A stretch of DNA of 64,000 nucleotides from Apodemus sylvaticus (Eukaryota > Chordata > Mammalia > Rodentia > Muridae), in the NCBI RefSeq assembly GCF_947179515.1, contig NC_067492.1, positions 11,016,847-11,080,846 of the forward strand. Direction: 5' to 3'. Position numbers and translations under genes: made by a program. Shown here piece by piece: positions 21,592 to 32,966 of the stretch. A model generated the notes under the pieces. That model saw only the letters and a program-made list of their open reading frames with translations. It ran no database searches and was not told the DNA's origin. Every line of letters begins with the position of its first letter. Positions within the stretch are counted from its first letter, which is position 1.

Positions 21592-22365
21592 AGACTCCAG
21601 GACCCAACAGGAATGATTTTAGCCAAAATACCCAACAGAGGGGAGATAGAACCTCTAGAGACCACCTCCAGCAGATAGGCACAGCCCCCAGTTGAGGGAT
21701 GGGGCCACCCACCCATCTCAATATTTTTAACCCAGAATTGTTCCTTATCCAAAGGAAAGACAGGGACGAAAAATGGAACAGAGACTGAAGGAAAGGCCAT
21801 CCGGGGACCACCCCACCTAGTGATCCATCCCATCTGCAGACACCAAACCCTGACACTGTTGCTGATGCCAAGAAGTGCTTGCTAACAGGAGCCTGGTATG
21901 GCTGCTCCCTGAGAGGTCCTACCAGTACCCAACCAATACAGATGCAGATACTCACAGCCAACCAATGAACTCAGCCTAGGGACCCCAAGGAAAAAGCTAG
22001 GGGAAGGACTGAAGGAGCTGATGGGGGTGTAACCCCATAGGAAGAACAGTATCAACTAACCAGACCACCCAGGGCTCCCAGGGACTAAATCACCAACCAA
22101 AGAGTACACAAGGAGGGACTCATGGCTCCAGCTACACATGTAGCAGAGGATGGCCTTATCTGACATCAATGGGAGGGGAGATCATTGGACTCTTGATGCC
22201 CAATGTAGGGGGACACTAGAGTGGTGAGGCAGGAGTGGGTGGAGAACTCTCATAGAGGCAAAGGGGAAGGGGGACGAAGGGGGTGGGATGGAGGGTTTGT
22301 GGAGGGGAAACAGGGAAGGCAATATCATTTAAAATGTAAATGGATAACGTGATTATTAATAAAAT
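21592..22365 (+). mobile_element. L1 3' UTR, 3' part of the U6-L1 chimera
   Basis: Murine-type LINE-1 3' UTR in sense orientation: agactccaggacccaac, gaggggagatagaacctc, then the gggaggggagatcattgg and G-rich polypurine section (about 22215-22320), ending in aatgtaaatgg...attattaataaaa with a short A-rich tail. No ORF2 coding sequence is included. The G-rich tract near the 3' end is typical of rodent L1 and has G-quadruplex potential. Confidence 0.92.
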
Positions 22366-22380
22366 AAAATAGAAAATCTA
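22366..22380 (+). repeat. 3' target-site duplication of U6-L1 insertion
   Basis: aaaatagaaaatcta, a perfect copy of 21471-21485, directly after the L1 A-rich end. It shows that U6 and L1 were inserted as one cDNA. Confidence 0.93.
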
Positions 22381-22529
22381 AGAGTTGAAATGAAGGGGAA
22401 GGCGTGGCACTAACTCAAGGAGACACATGGCACCTGCCGGATGATAATGACGTACAAAGGAAGTGAAGAGGGGAAGAAAGTGCCACAAGCTGTGACCGTC
22501 GCTCAGCAGGCATGAAAGAAAACATCTAT

Positions 22530-22720
22530 GAAAAGTGAGAGTGTTCTGATTAACATTGTTTCCTTTTTAATCACTGAGATTAACTTGTATTGCTATTTCG
22601 CCTACATCATAAAAGAAGCGGTGACATTTAGCATGAAGGTAAATTAAATGAGCATATTCAATGTATTATGCTACACGGGATAGGGGTGACACGCAGTTCT
22701 TAAATATCTGTAGCAGGCGT
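22530..22720. promoter_or_regulatory. Candidate conserved non-coding element
   Basis: AT-rich unique sequence with gattaacattgtttcc, tttttaatcactgagattaac and aaattaaatgagcat. SOX-like and homeodomain-like words are frequent. Function is inference from composition only. Confidence 0.22.
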
Positions 22721-22865
22721 TCTCAGAAAAACGAGGGCTTTGGAAAAGGTCCAAGTTCAAATTGACTAGCTTTGGAAACAATCAGTAGGAGATAAGATGC
22801 CTTCTGTGCAGCCAGAGCTCATAAGTTATGGTAATCTCTCATCTTAACTAAAGGAGGAGGAGGGA

Positions 22866-22945
22866 AATGCACAGAGATACAGAGATAGAAGGAGAGCATC
22901 TGGAGGGAGGAGCACAGAGATACAGAGAGGGAGAGCATCTCGAGG
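22866..22945. repeat. Short tandem duplication, about 41-43 bp unit
   Basis: gcacagagatacagaga...ggagagcatctggaggg at 22868-22906 is repeated as gcacagagatacagaga...gggagagcatctcgaggg at 22911-22946 with a small deletion. Confidence 0.75.
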
Positions 22946-22946
22946 G

Positions 22947-24119
22947 GGTTTTAAAGAGATGCTTCCAGCTACAAGGTAGTACATAGACATAAAGCGTCCC
23001 ATGCCAGGTGCATGGATTCTAACAAAAGCCCATATTTGTACAGAGCATCAACAGAAGCCTCAAAGGAATGCCTCCTCCATGTTCAACCTAGGAAGAAGGT
23101 TAGATTCATCATCAGGGTCAAGGAAAGTGTATTCAAAGCAAGCAATATAAACACGAAGACTTCTAGACCAGGAAAACTTGACTCTGCCCTAGGTTTTTCA
23201 AACCTGCACACCTTTGTTTTAGGAAGAGGGTTACCAGGGTAGATAAGAATTGTCAAGACAGACAAGATTTTATTTGGGAGAGATCTCTCTACTCTACATA
23301 CATAACTTGATTTACTTGATGTTGGCTTTATATCAAAGCAGCTCTGGGTACTTAGATAGGCAGCATCTGGCTCTCAGTGATATCCACCTCCCCAGGTGAT
23401 TGGTGTCCTAGTCCTCCCTATCATGAAGTTGGATCAAGATTTAGTGACTTGCTTCAAAGGAACTGAACATGGTCTTTCATGATGAGGTAACAAGAGGGCA
23501 GAGCTCTGGAGTTGCTGGCACCCAGCCATCACTCCTCCACCATTTGCCTCCATGAGGTAAGCTGCCCTCTGGGGAAGACCACAGAACAAGAGTCTGGGGG
23601 ATTTCCTTATCCAACAGCCAAGCAGGAACCAAAGCGTACAGTGCCATAGCCTCAGAAGACAAACTCCTCCCCACATCTTCATGGGTATATTCAGAAACTA
23701 ACCTACTAGACTTGGGTATGAAGCTTGGGGTCCAAGGTAACTTTGATGCTAGCCTTAGGTATATCCAGAGTCTTGATACCCAGATAGCCTGGATAGTTTT
23801 CATGTAAACAATTATGTTTGAGGATAATTTGTTACATGCCAATAGTTAACTGGTACAAACAAACATATATATCATAGTGCACAATTTGCAGAATGAGAAC
23901 ACATGTTGTATCTACTGGAGGATTCCACTCAAATCTATCCATGGCAGCTTGAGATGTATGTATAACTCTGTGAGATGCCCTTCTATGAGGTGCCCTTTAT
24001 AGCCCTTATATATGATGCAAGGTTGTACAATATTAAAGTTCTGTGAATGTGTCTACTCTACATTCTGAGTCCTTGTGAGACTTGCACTTAATCGTCTATA
24101 ATATCTTCTGGCCCACAGA
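22947..24119. other. Unassigned unique sequence
   Basis: No recognised repeat or exon. Short frames at 23012-23842 lie on both strands with no domain. Confidence 0.35.
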
Positions 24120-24255
24120 GGGCGTCACCTCCTTGACTCTCAGTTCCCCTCCCTGTAAAATAGAATTAAAAGTCCCAACCTCCCCCCCCCCTTTTCTTGC
24201 AAAGGTAAACAGGATGCTATGAAAGTCAGTATCTGACACGCAGCAGAAGCTAGCC
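24120..24255 (+). mobile_element. MIR SINE fragment
   Basis: ccttgactctcagttcccctccctgtaaaatag corresponds to the MIR cctcagtttcctcatctgtaaaatg segment, followed by a diverged 3' half after a C10 run at 24182-24191. Confidence 0.5.
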
Positions 24256-25204
24256 AGGAACTCCTCAGTTTTGGTTTGGGGTAAAGTGTGCCTGGTTTGA
24301 ACTGTGACCTCCTACCTTGTCTCTACAAGGAGACAAGGGGAACAGAGCCACTGCCAAGCAGCCCAACATTTTAGTACAGCAGTTTCCCCAACAGCGTTTG
24401 ATTACACCCTAAAGGACCAGGTTTTCCATTTGGAAAGCAACCCTATCCCATCATCAACCCATCATGGTGAATAAAAACAAAACCAGACAGGACCATGGTT
24501 TAAACTCCCTTATTCAGCTGGAACCAGTGCTCCCCAAACACTCGGGTGACGGCACTGAGATTCTAATTTGAAAAGAAGGCTCATTCGCAGGCTGCTTGCA
24601 CAGTTACACTAGCTGCCAGTGGGTCCAGCTGGCCCCTTCGAGGATGCCACTTACCACAAGCGGAGCCACAGACTGGGAGAGTCACACTAAGTCTGAATAC
24701 TTCAGACCAGTCTAGGACCTCTACTCAATGAGCATCCCAGACAGTATGCATTCCAGGAGTCAGCCTCAAAGGACTATGGTCTCACATGTCATTTCTTTTC
24801 TTCTAGTTTTGTCCACTGACAAAAGCAGAACTCTGTTCTTGTCCAAACAAGAGTGAAGAGACACACAGACTCAAGGACCTGTCCTCCCATATGCACCTAT
24901 TGGCTATTACTTGAAGAGCCAACTTTGTGCCTAGCCATATGCTTGGAGTTTCTTGGCGTTCTGGAAGACAATGATGCATATATATACTTAAGATTGATAG
25001 CCAAGAGGCCAGACTACCCAGGTTTCCCTTCGTTTCATTACCGATTTGCCAGTGAAAGGTCCTAAGCTGTTGCTTCATCTTGCCTGGGAGGGGGGATAAC
25101 AGAGCTTCCCTCTCATAGCACTTGGCTTCACAGATGAGAAGGGCCAGCATGTTTTAACAAACCACTCTTCTTACTAAGGGTTCAGCCAGTGCCAGCCATT
25201 TACC
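24256..25204. other. Unassigned unique sequence
   Basis: No recognised element. A 115-residue minus-strand frame at 24803-25150 has no domain and its upstream side is unremarkable. Confidence 0.35.
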
Positions 25205-25325
25205 CTAGCCATGGCTTATGGGGTAGTGGTAACTCTACTCCATCTCGCCAACGAGGAACATGCAAGGCAGAGAGAAGTGGTTTTTCCAGTTCACACAGCT
25301 GAAGCACTACAGAAGTAGGCATTGC
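25205..25325 (-). mobile_element. MIR SINE
   Basis: Antisense MIR landmarks on plus: aacgaggaacatgcaaggcagagagaagtgg and ttcacacagctgaagcactac. Confidence 0.6.
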
Positions 25326-26060
25326 ATCCATGTGTGACTAAATCGGAAGCTGTAGTCACTATGTTATAAGGCCCTGTTGCCTTTTTGTCAGATGGTTCCC
25401 AAGCATTCTGACTGCTTCCCATGCTGTGGCAACTACAGGCAGTTGTATGGGACTCATCCATGTGTCACGGTTGAGGAATCTGGGACTTAGAGTGGTGCTG
25501 AAAATCATGACTGGGAGGAGACTAGCACACAGGCATCCCCTTCTATCACCTCATCGCATTGCCTTTGAGAAGGTGGGCGTGTCTGGGACCTTCCAGTAGG
25601 CACTGCATCTGTGTCTCAGTCTTACTTTTGGGTGTTGGTACCGTGACCCATTTCATATGTCCAGTAGTTAATTACCAAGAGCACAGCACTCTTTCTCCAA
25701 CAGTAGACATGATGGCTCTGTCTGTCATGGCTGAGAAGGGCAGCCTGGCAAGACGAATGAGCCCAGGCATACCAGATCCTGGCTCAGTAGCCAACTCATG
25801 ACAACAACGGTTACACACCAGAGTCGCTTCCAAGCTCCGTGTTGTGTGTTCTCCTCATTGCACCCCGACTTCGTGGGTTTCCCGACTGACACACGCAGGG
25901 AACATGCAGTGACCTCCCACCCCCACCAAAAGAGCTTAATACAGGATGATGGTGACAGTCAGGTCACATGAGAGAAAAACTATATGGGAGGGATGGCCCA
26001 GAAATCAGCTCAAGGTAAATGCTGCTGAATAGAAAATAAATTCACCTTGTTCTGAAGGTG
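25326..26060. other. Unassigned unique sequence
   Basis: No recognised repeat or exon. Confidence 0.35.
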
Positions 26061-26064
26061 AATG

Positions 26065-26195
26065 TAACCTCAATGAGTGCCCTCTCTGCGCCATGTAGAC
26101 TGCTAAGATCTGAACCATAGACTCATCATGTCTCCCAAAGACTTATGAAACAGGTACTTTAAGTATCCACAATGCACAGACAGGAGAGCCAGGGC
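26065..26195 (-). mobile_element. MIR SINE
   Basis: Plus-strand order gagtgccctctctgcgcc, then actcatcatgtctcccaaag, atgaaacaggtactttaa and tatccacaatgcacagac matches the reverse complement of MIR. Confidence 0.55.
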
Positions 26196-27685
26196 CCGTG
26201 GAGGTGGGACAGCTGTGCTAAAACTGTACGGATAGATATAAAGGGAAGAAGTGTGTATTGCCAGAACCCACACTTGACCACTCACCACGCCAGAGCCTCT
26301 CCCGGGGCCAGATAATTAGACAAACGACAAAAAGGTATTCTAGTGAAACAGCGTGAGCGAGTCACTGTGCATGAGCTGAAGAGATATCCACACATGAGTT
26401 AGGAAGAGAGACTGCAATGGCCGCAAAACTCGGCAAGTTCTGGAATCACCCAGGGGACAAGTCTCTGGGCACAGCTGTGGGGAATATGTAGATTCGATTA
26501 ATAGATATGGGGAGACCCGCCCCAACTATCGATGGCTCTAGATCATGGGCTGGGCCCCTCTTCTGAATAAAAAAGGAAAGGAGGAGCCCCCAGCACCAGC
26601 ATTCATCTCCGCTTCCTGCCTGTGGATGGAGGGTCACCAGCTGCCTCGTGGCCCCGCTGCCTTGCTTTCCCCACTATGATGGCTGCACCTTCAAACTGAG
26701 AATTAAACTTTTCCTTCCTTAAGGAGTTGCTGGGGATTTGGGGGGGAGGGGCAGCTTTTGTCCCAATGGCCAGAAAAGAAGCAATCACAATAAGCAAACA
26801 TTTTATATTCGTTTTACCTCAGCTGAGTGAAATAATCCATTCCGAGCTCTAAGGACGGCAGGCCTACAGTAGATCCCCCCAAGTGTGGATAGTACTGAAC
26901 GCTCTGTGCTGCACATTTCCTGGACACATCATCCATCTTTGCTAAAAGTTTCATTTGTAAGCGAGGCAGAGTAAGTGGTGGTAAACAGAGCAGTGTGGGA
27001 AGCAGGGTTGATTGTGAGCAAATGAAACCACTAATAAGTAGCCCAAATACTCTTCATGATGGTAGAGGCAATACACGCCTATGGATCTATGTACCTAGAG
27101 GGAAACCTAGAATGTATTGAAAAACAGTGAGTTCTGAAAATACCCTTGACCATGAGAGTGCCTTAAACACAGAGCTGGAACGGCCTGGTGCTTAAAGGGG
27201 ACTTCTCAGTGTACCTCTGATAACGCAGGGTCATGATCTTCCATTATCAACCCAGCAGTGCTTTCTGTGATGCTAAAATGGAGCTGTGGGAGAAGAGTGT
27301 AGCCATTGTGGCGGACTTCCTGATGTTTTATCTATCATGCTGATCGTCAAGGTGGGAAAACTAGAGAGACAAAATGGGAAGTTGTCTAAAGCAGGGCTCT
27401 GGTGGCCAAGAAAGACAATGAAGAGAAAGAGGGGCATTCGCTTCTAGAACTACGAAGCACTGACTCAGCCTGACTGTAAGTATTTCTGCTGGCTTAGCCT
27501 ATCTAGCCTCCTCTGCCTCTGCCTCCTTGCTTCGGTCCATCTGGAGCTGATTCTGGGAGATGAAGATAGCCATCTCAGAGCTGCATTCTCTGCACCAAGC
27601 CACTAATTCTTGATTCCCATACCCCTTTTGTATCATTTGTTGATAACCCTCTGGAGAAAACCTTAGAAATAGGGACCAGGAAAGT
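26196..27685. other. Unassigned unique sequence
   Basis: No repeat family or supported exon is recognised in this 1.5 kb. The short minus-strand frames at 26103-26797 have no domain. Confidence 0.35.
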
Positions 27686-27689
27686 ATGC

Positions 27690-27838
27690 TGACATAATTA
27701 TTATGAGCTTGGCCTCTGTAGTTAGACTTAATGATTTCAAAGGTCAACTCTGTAACTATGGTGTTGAACTGATTTCACTACCAAAGTCTTAGCGTCATCA
27801 TCTGTCAAGGGGGGGTGATGGAGATGGTAATTGTTCTA
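27690..27838 (+). mobile_element. MIR SINE
   Basis: Sense MIR order: gagcttggcctctgtagttagac, aaaggtcaactctgtaac and cttagcgtcatcatctgtcaaggggg. Its 3' end is next to the B2 insertion. Confidence 0.6.
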
Positions 27839-27842
27839 GTTT

Positions 27843-27976
27843 TTTTTTTCTGTCTGAGGGCATCAGATCTCTTTTACAGATGGTTGTGAACCACCATGTG
27901 ATTGCTGGGATTTGAACTCGGGACCTCCAGAAGAGCAGTCAGAGCTCTTAACCACTGAGCCATCTCTCTAGCAGTG
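27843..27976 (-). mobile_element. B2 SINE with target-site duplication
   Basis: Reverse complement of B2: a T run (the A tail), gagggcatcagatctctttt, acagatggttgtgaaccacc, gctgggatttgaactcggg, aagagcagtcagagctctt and accactgagccatctctct. A 13-bp direct repeat attgttctagttt flanks it at 27830-27842 and 27977-27989. About 135 bp, so the 3' half is shortened. Confidence 0.9.
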
Positions 27977-27989
27977 ATTGTTCTAGTTT

Positions 27990-28475
27990 CATTTCTACTA
28001 CTACGATAAAATATCCTGATGAAAATCAACTTTGAGGAGGAAGAGGTTCATTTCAGTTTAAGAATCCAGTCTATAGTTTATTGTATTAGTTTATTTATTT
28101 ATTTATAGTTTATTAGATTAGTATATAATAGTTTATTATTATTTATAGATTATTATGAGAAAGCCAAGGCAAGAACTTGAAACAACTCCTCACATCACAT
28201 CCACTGTTGAGGGTACAGAGAAATGGACGCACGTATACTTACTTTGCCCCTTGCTCTATTTTTTTCACTCTAGTTTTACACAGCCCAGGATCCCCTGACT
28301 AGTGAGTGATGCCACTCACAGTGGACTGGGCCTTCCAATAATTGGGAAGTTTAAGACAATCCCCTTCAGAGATGCTCACAGGCCAACATAAACACACAGT
28401 CTCTTATTGAGACTCTCTTTCCAAGTAACTCTAGGTTGTATCAAGTTGGCAATTAGTGCTAACCACCACAATGGT
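27990..28475 (+). mobile_element. Rodent interspersed repeat with AT-rich insertion
   Basis: Starts catttctactactacgata, then aaatatcctgatgaaaatc, and ends aactctaggttgtatcaagt...gctaaccaccaca. These words belong to the same high-copy rodent repeat group as 55775-56136. An AT-rich degenerate (TTTA)n block at 28080-28150 interrupts it. The 5' end is disrupted by the B2 insertion. Confidence 0.65.
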
Positions 28476-29400
28476 GGTGACAATGACAGCAATGAGATCT
28501 CCTTCCTATGAATCCTAGGAAGATGAGCCATTGCTGCACACATACCACCACATATCTTCAATAGTCTGGTTGTGCTAGCATCTCCGTTGTCCCTGGGTTT
28601 GTCTGTTGAGCAGTGCTCACATCCAGACAGCTCAAGTTCAAGTACCCTGACCTAGACTCCAGAAGTCTATTCATTTCCCCAGTTTCCCATCCTTTGACAC
28701 CTATCTAGCCTGTGCAAATGTCCAAGTGTAGAATGCACGTTGTTTCACAGGCATTGTAGACTGGAGGAGAAGCAAACACTGCCTAGCTCTAGCTGCATCC
28801 CATCACCCTGAATCTCTCTGACATTTTTCTGAATACAGACTCCCAGTGTGCTATTGTTCCTAGAAGCCAGCACCTGCAATAGCAGGCTAGTAAATATTTA
28901 ACAACCATTCCTGCTTAGTGAGAGGAAGTCCTAGTTTGGAACACCGGCCGATTTCTTCCCTACCATGGTTTATTCAAGCTACCCATGTCAGGTCATCTAG
29001 CTCACAAAAGTTCCTATGTAACATGCAGTTCTGACAAACTATTACTACCAAAACAAACCAAGGGCATCTGGGTTTCTCTACTATAAGCCAATACTGTATT
29101 AGCCAAGACTGCCTAGCTTGGCTTTGCTTGTAGTTAAGGAGTTCAGGAGTTTCTAGGATGTTCCTCTACTCCAACAGCCCTGATGCCAAAACTGGTGAGT
29201 TCAAAGGTATAGGTAGTCATGTTCCTTGGTGGGTTCAGTGCTTGGTAGCAAAATGGATTAATAGCACCCTTTCTAAAAGTCATGAGCTAACCTTTACTTT
29301 ATCATCAACAGCATTGGATCTGATGTCAGTCTGATATACCCTTCCTAAGAAAAGACTCCTGATCTCAGAAAGACATGCAAACACAGCCCATGTTAACACA
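28476..29400. other. Unassigned unique sequence
   Basis: No recognised repeat or exon. Confidence 0.35.
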
Positions 29401-29404
29401 CCCT

Positions 29405-29995
29405 GTAGATGCTCGCTGATTAATGCACAGCCCATGTCAGAACATGGCTCTCTACATAATCATTGTGTTATGCATTTTAATTAATAAACCCAACAAACAC
29501 ACAGAGTATCTTTGTGATAACTTGAAAGGCAACTCCATCCTTACAGAAAGACACATAATAATAGGTACATTTTCCGGGGCTGGCATTTGTTAAATGTCTG
29601 TGGCTGTTAAAATGTATGTAAGAAATTATAAAGCTTGAGACTGTTTATGAACAAATGTGACTTTCCTTAAAATCACAACTTAATCTCTTTTAAATATACA
29701 GAGGGAAAAAAACCATCTGAAACACTGGAAATAAATCTGCTACAGTAAGGGAGTATTTAACTAAAATATACATATCTAAGAGAGGAGCTGTAATGAGGTA
29801 ATTGGGAAGTGACTGGGTGAAAGTCATGGAGTGACAGCTGTCTCTGGATAGCAATAACACCACACAGCACAGCTAGTGCATATGGAATCATATAGGCAGA
29901 GCTTATGATGGTTTTAAAGCAGCATCAAGAATATATGATTGGCGGCATATCAAACAATATAAAAATAAAATCAACAATTCAACGATTGCTGTACA
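29405..29995. promoter_or_regulatory. Candidate conserved non-coding block
   Basis: About 600 bp without repeats, rich in TAAT/ATTA and AT-rich binding-type words (gctgattaatgcacagcc, atgcattttaattaataaac, taatgaggtaattggg, tgattggcggcatatc). This is the longest repeat-free block of this composition in the window. Function is inference. Confidence 0.25.
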
Positions 29996-30134
29996 AGGAA
30001 GATTCAGATGAGCTGAGGGAAACTTCTCACACTGAACACTCTTGGGATCTGGCCCTTGAGTGATTTTCTTTCTTTCCACTTTAAAACACTTAAAAACATT
30101 TAAATAAAAAAGGTTTTTAATGTGTTGATGTTTT

Positions 30135-30171
<37 letters not shown>
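30135..30171. repeat. (TA)n microsatellite
   Basis: About 36 bp of uninterrupted alternating TA at the 3' (A-rich tail) side of the adjacent antisense SINE. Confidence 0.95.
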
Positions 30172-30173
<2 letters not shown>

Positions 30174-30328
30174 CATGTGCTTATCTAGTGCCCACAGAAC
30201 CCAAAAGATAGTGTTGCTATACCTTGGGAATGAAGTTACGAATAGTTGTGAGCTTATATCTGGGTGCTTGGAATTGAACCTGGGCCCTCTGGAAGTGTTT
30301 TTCACCACTGAGCCATCTATTCAGCCCC
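30171..30328 (-). mobile_element. B2/B3 SINE
   Basis: Plus-strand order caccatgtgcttatctagtg, gcccacagaacccaaaagat, gtgagcttatatctgggtgc, ttggaattgaacctgggcc, actgagccatctattcagcccc is the reverse complement of a B3-type element. Its 5' end abuts the TGTCTTAG terminus of the next repeat. Confidence 0.85.
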
Positions 30329-30779
30329 TGTCTTAGTCACTGAGCTATTGCTGTGAAGAGACACCATGCCCAAGGTAACTCTTAGAAAGCATTAAGTTGG
30401 GGACTTGCTTATAGTTTCCAGTCTATTATCATCATGGAGGGAAACATGAGAGCACACATAGGATCTGAGAGCTACATACTGGTCCAAAGGCAGAGACAGA
30501 GACAGACACAGACAGACTGAAAGACAGAGGAGAGAGAGGGGGGAGAGAGAAAGGGAGAGGGAGAGGGAGGGAGAAGGAGAGAGACAGACAGACAAACAGA
30601 CAAGCAGAGACTGGACCTGGCATGGACTTTTGAAATTTCAAAGTGCACTCCAGTGACACACTTCCTCAAACAAGGCCACACATTTCCTAATCCTTCTAAT
30701 TTTTCAAATAGTTCTTGTCTTTAGTGATTACACATTCAAATATATGAGCTTACTGTCCACTCTTACTCAAACCACCATA
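30329..30779. mobile_element. LTR-like rodent repeat with internal GA tract
   Basis: Starts tgtcttagtcactgagc...tgtgaagagacaccatgccc and ends caaatatatgagct...actcaaaccaccata, the same family as 3908-4232. A purine-rich (GACA)/(GA)/(GGA) tract occupies about 30487-30605. The left boundary coincides with the neighbouring SINE. Confidence 0.7.
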
Positions 30780-30908
30780 GCCTCTCTTTTCTTTGTTCCA
30801 GTTTCTAATGAAGCAAGGAAAACCACTATTATAATAAAAACCCATTCTGACTAATCAATTGAATTATAACAGTACAGTATGCATAAGTACCTGCATGTAC
30901 ATAAGCCT

Positions 30909-30973
30909 GTCTGTGTGTGTGCGTGCGTGCGCGCACGCGCGCACGCGCACACACACACACACACACACACACA
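30909..30973. repeat. (TG)(CG)(CA) alternating tract
   Basis: Strictly alternating purine-pyrimidine: ctgtgtgtgtgcgtgcgtgc passes into gcgcacgcgcgcacgcgc and then (CA)n. The centre is CpG-dense and self-complementary. Confidence 0.95.
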
Positions 30974-31733
30974 AATAAAAGACAAAGGAGACCACTACTA
31001 TTCTGGCTGTCCTCTTGCACTGTTTGCTAAGTCTGTCTGCTAAGGAAGGCTAAAGTCACAGCTGTGTCAAGGATGAGTAGCGTTCAACCCCCAGAAAAAT
31101 TTGACTCATATGAGAATGGTCCAAGCCGCAGTGATGCTTCAGCTGACACTCCAGCCCCAGCAAAATTAGCTGGGGACAGCAGCTGGGCACCGAGCTGTAC
31201 AATTCCAAAGCCGGAGGATTCAGAACTCAGCTTACGAAAACCCAATTCAGTCTTCCTTGCTGTTTACACCATGCATTCAAGGGCTTGCCAAATCTCACCT
31301 TGGAAATCACATTTCTTTTCTGACCAAGGCTGTCACATTCCTTGGGTCTCTGCCCATTGTTCCCAACTGAATCTGGCTTTCTAATTGCAGTGCGTTCTGG
31401 GAACTGTGTTCTTGATGATGACTGGACAAGGCCACTCTATGAAAACCCACTGATGCATCAACTAGTACGACTGTGTGTTTTGCATGAGCGACTCTGATGG
31501 ATAAACATGAAGGATCAAATAGGGCACCACAGAACACACTGCTCTTCTGCTGCTGGGCCACCTTCTATCACAGGAAAGAACACCACATTTACATAGAACA
31601 ATATCCACTCACTTTCTGGGTAGCAGTGGTGTTCGTGGTAGATTTCAATAGCCATGATTGCTGGGTGTGTATCTAAGGACAAAACCACAGGATTTTCCTC
31701 TCATTCAGAATGTAGATTTAATATCTAAATATA
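30974..31733. other. Unassigned sequence
   Basis: A plus-strand 106-residue frame (31064-31384) and a minus-strand 84-residue frame overlap, neither with a domain. No repeat is recognised. Confidence 0.35.
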
Positions 31734-31925
31734 GGGGTTGGAGATGAGGCTCACTGGTTAAGGGGACTTGTTACCCTTTCTTACAGGGCACCTGAGTTCA
31801 GTCTCTAGCATGCATTTCTGGAATCTCAGGGCTGTCTAGACTCAAGCCCTGGGAGGTTCAGTGCTCTTGTCTGGCCTCCCTGAGTGCTCACACATATATG
31901 GCATATATGTAAATACACACATAAA
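31734..31925 (+). mobile_element. B2/B3 SINE
   Basis: Sense order: ggggttggagatgaggctca, ctggttaaggggacttg, cacctgagttcagtctct (B box), tctggcctccctgagtgctc and a cacacatatatgg tail. Strongly diverged. Confidence 0.7.
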
Positions 31926-32379
31926 TATAGTAAAGATATATATGAAAGATATATATACTAAAGAGATATAATAAAGAATATGCATATATAAACACAATAT
32001 CAAAGCAAAATATAAGTAATATAGGAAGAGAAAGTCCAAGGAGAGGGGGATGGGGACAAAGAGAGGAAAAATACTGTGCGTGTCTTCTTACAAACGCGGT
32101 TACATATTACAGAGCCTGTGTATATAACACATGTGGATACATGTACACATTCTGGGGAAGGAAGAGGACCAGGAGGAGGGGGTGTGACGAAGACAGGCTA
32201 TACCACTGCCACTTCCCAGACACTGTCTGCAAAGAGAGGTTCTGTTTAGCATCAATAAAGGACCAGATACCGTCCCCTTCCTGCTCTTTGCCTAATGCAG
32301 AGGGCAGGATGCCTTTTTATCGTACCATCTCCTAACACATGAGCATACAGTATCTACAAACCTGCCATCTGGCTCTTTC
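31926..32379. other. Unassigned AT-rich to neutral sequence
   Basis: An AT-rich tail of the SINE (31920-32020) passes into unique sequence. No exon is recognised. Confidence 0.35.
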
Positions 32380-32790
32380 TTTCCCTGATGAGGCCCTTTG
32401 CATCTCCTCAGTATAATTAGCATTGCGAGGCAACTTGTCAATATTCTTTTCTGCACGACATCAAATCAGTTTAAGGATAGCTGCAACTTTGATGATGTAT
32501 TTGTTGCAGTGTGCTTTCAGGCTCTGGTGAGGGATAATTACCAAGGAGATTATTACATGGTGTCGGGTTAATTAAATATGATAAAGCCATTTGCCTGTGA
32601 CATGATGGGCCTGTTTCAATCTAAATGGTGTAAAATGGTCAGGCTCGTTGAAGGCAACATGGTGACCCTATAAAAGCTTACACCTAGCCAAAACAGATTC
32701 CTGCTAATGCCGTTTCAGTGGCTGGTGCTCTACTTCGATTTTATAGGCTGTCTTGCAAGATGTCATTACAAGGATCACTCATGGCCATTT
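32380..32790. promoter_or_regulatory. Candidate conserved non-coding element
   Basis: Repeat-free block with repeated homeodomain-type cores: cagtataattagcattg, gggataattaccaagg, gagattattacatgg and gggttaattaaatatgat. CpGs are kept at several sites. It has the texture of a developmental enhancer, but conservation is untested. Confidence 0.33.
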
Positions 32791-32966
32791 GTGCGCAGCC
32801 CATCGCAGAAAGCAAGGGGGTAGTCGAGACCTCCTTTGAGTTGTGAGAAGTAAAATTCTGAAGTTGTGGAAAGGAGCAGCTGCCATCCACTGGGCTCAGT
32901 TAGGCTCCATCGCAACTAGAAGTCTTGTTGGCTCCAGGAGGTAGGAAACAGTGAGAGGCCAGAGGG

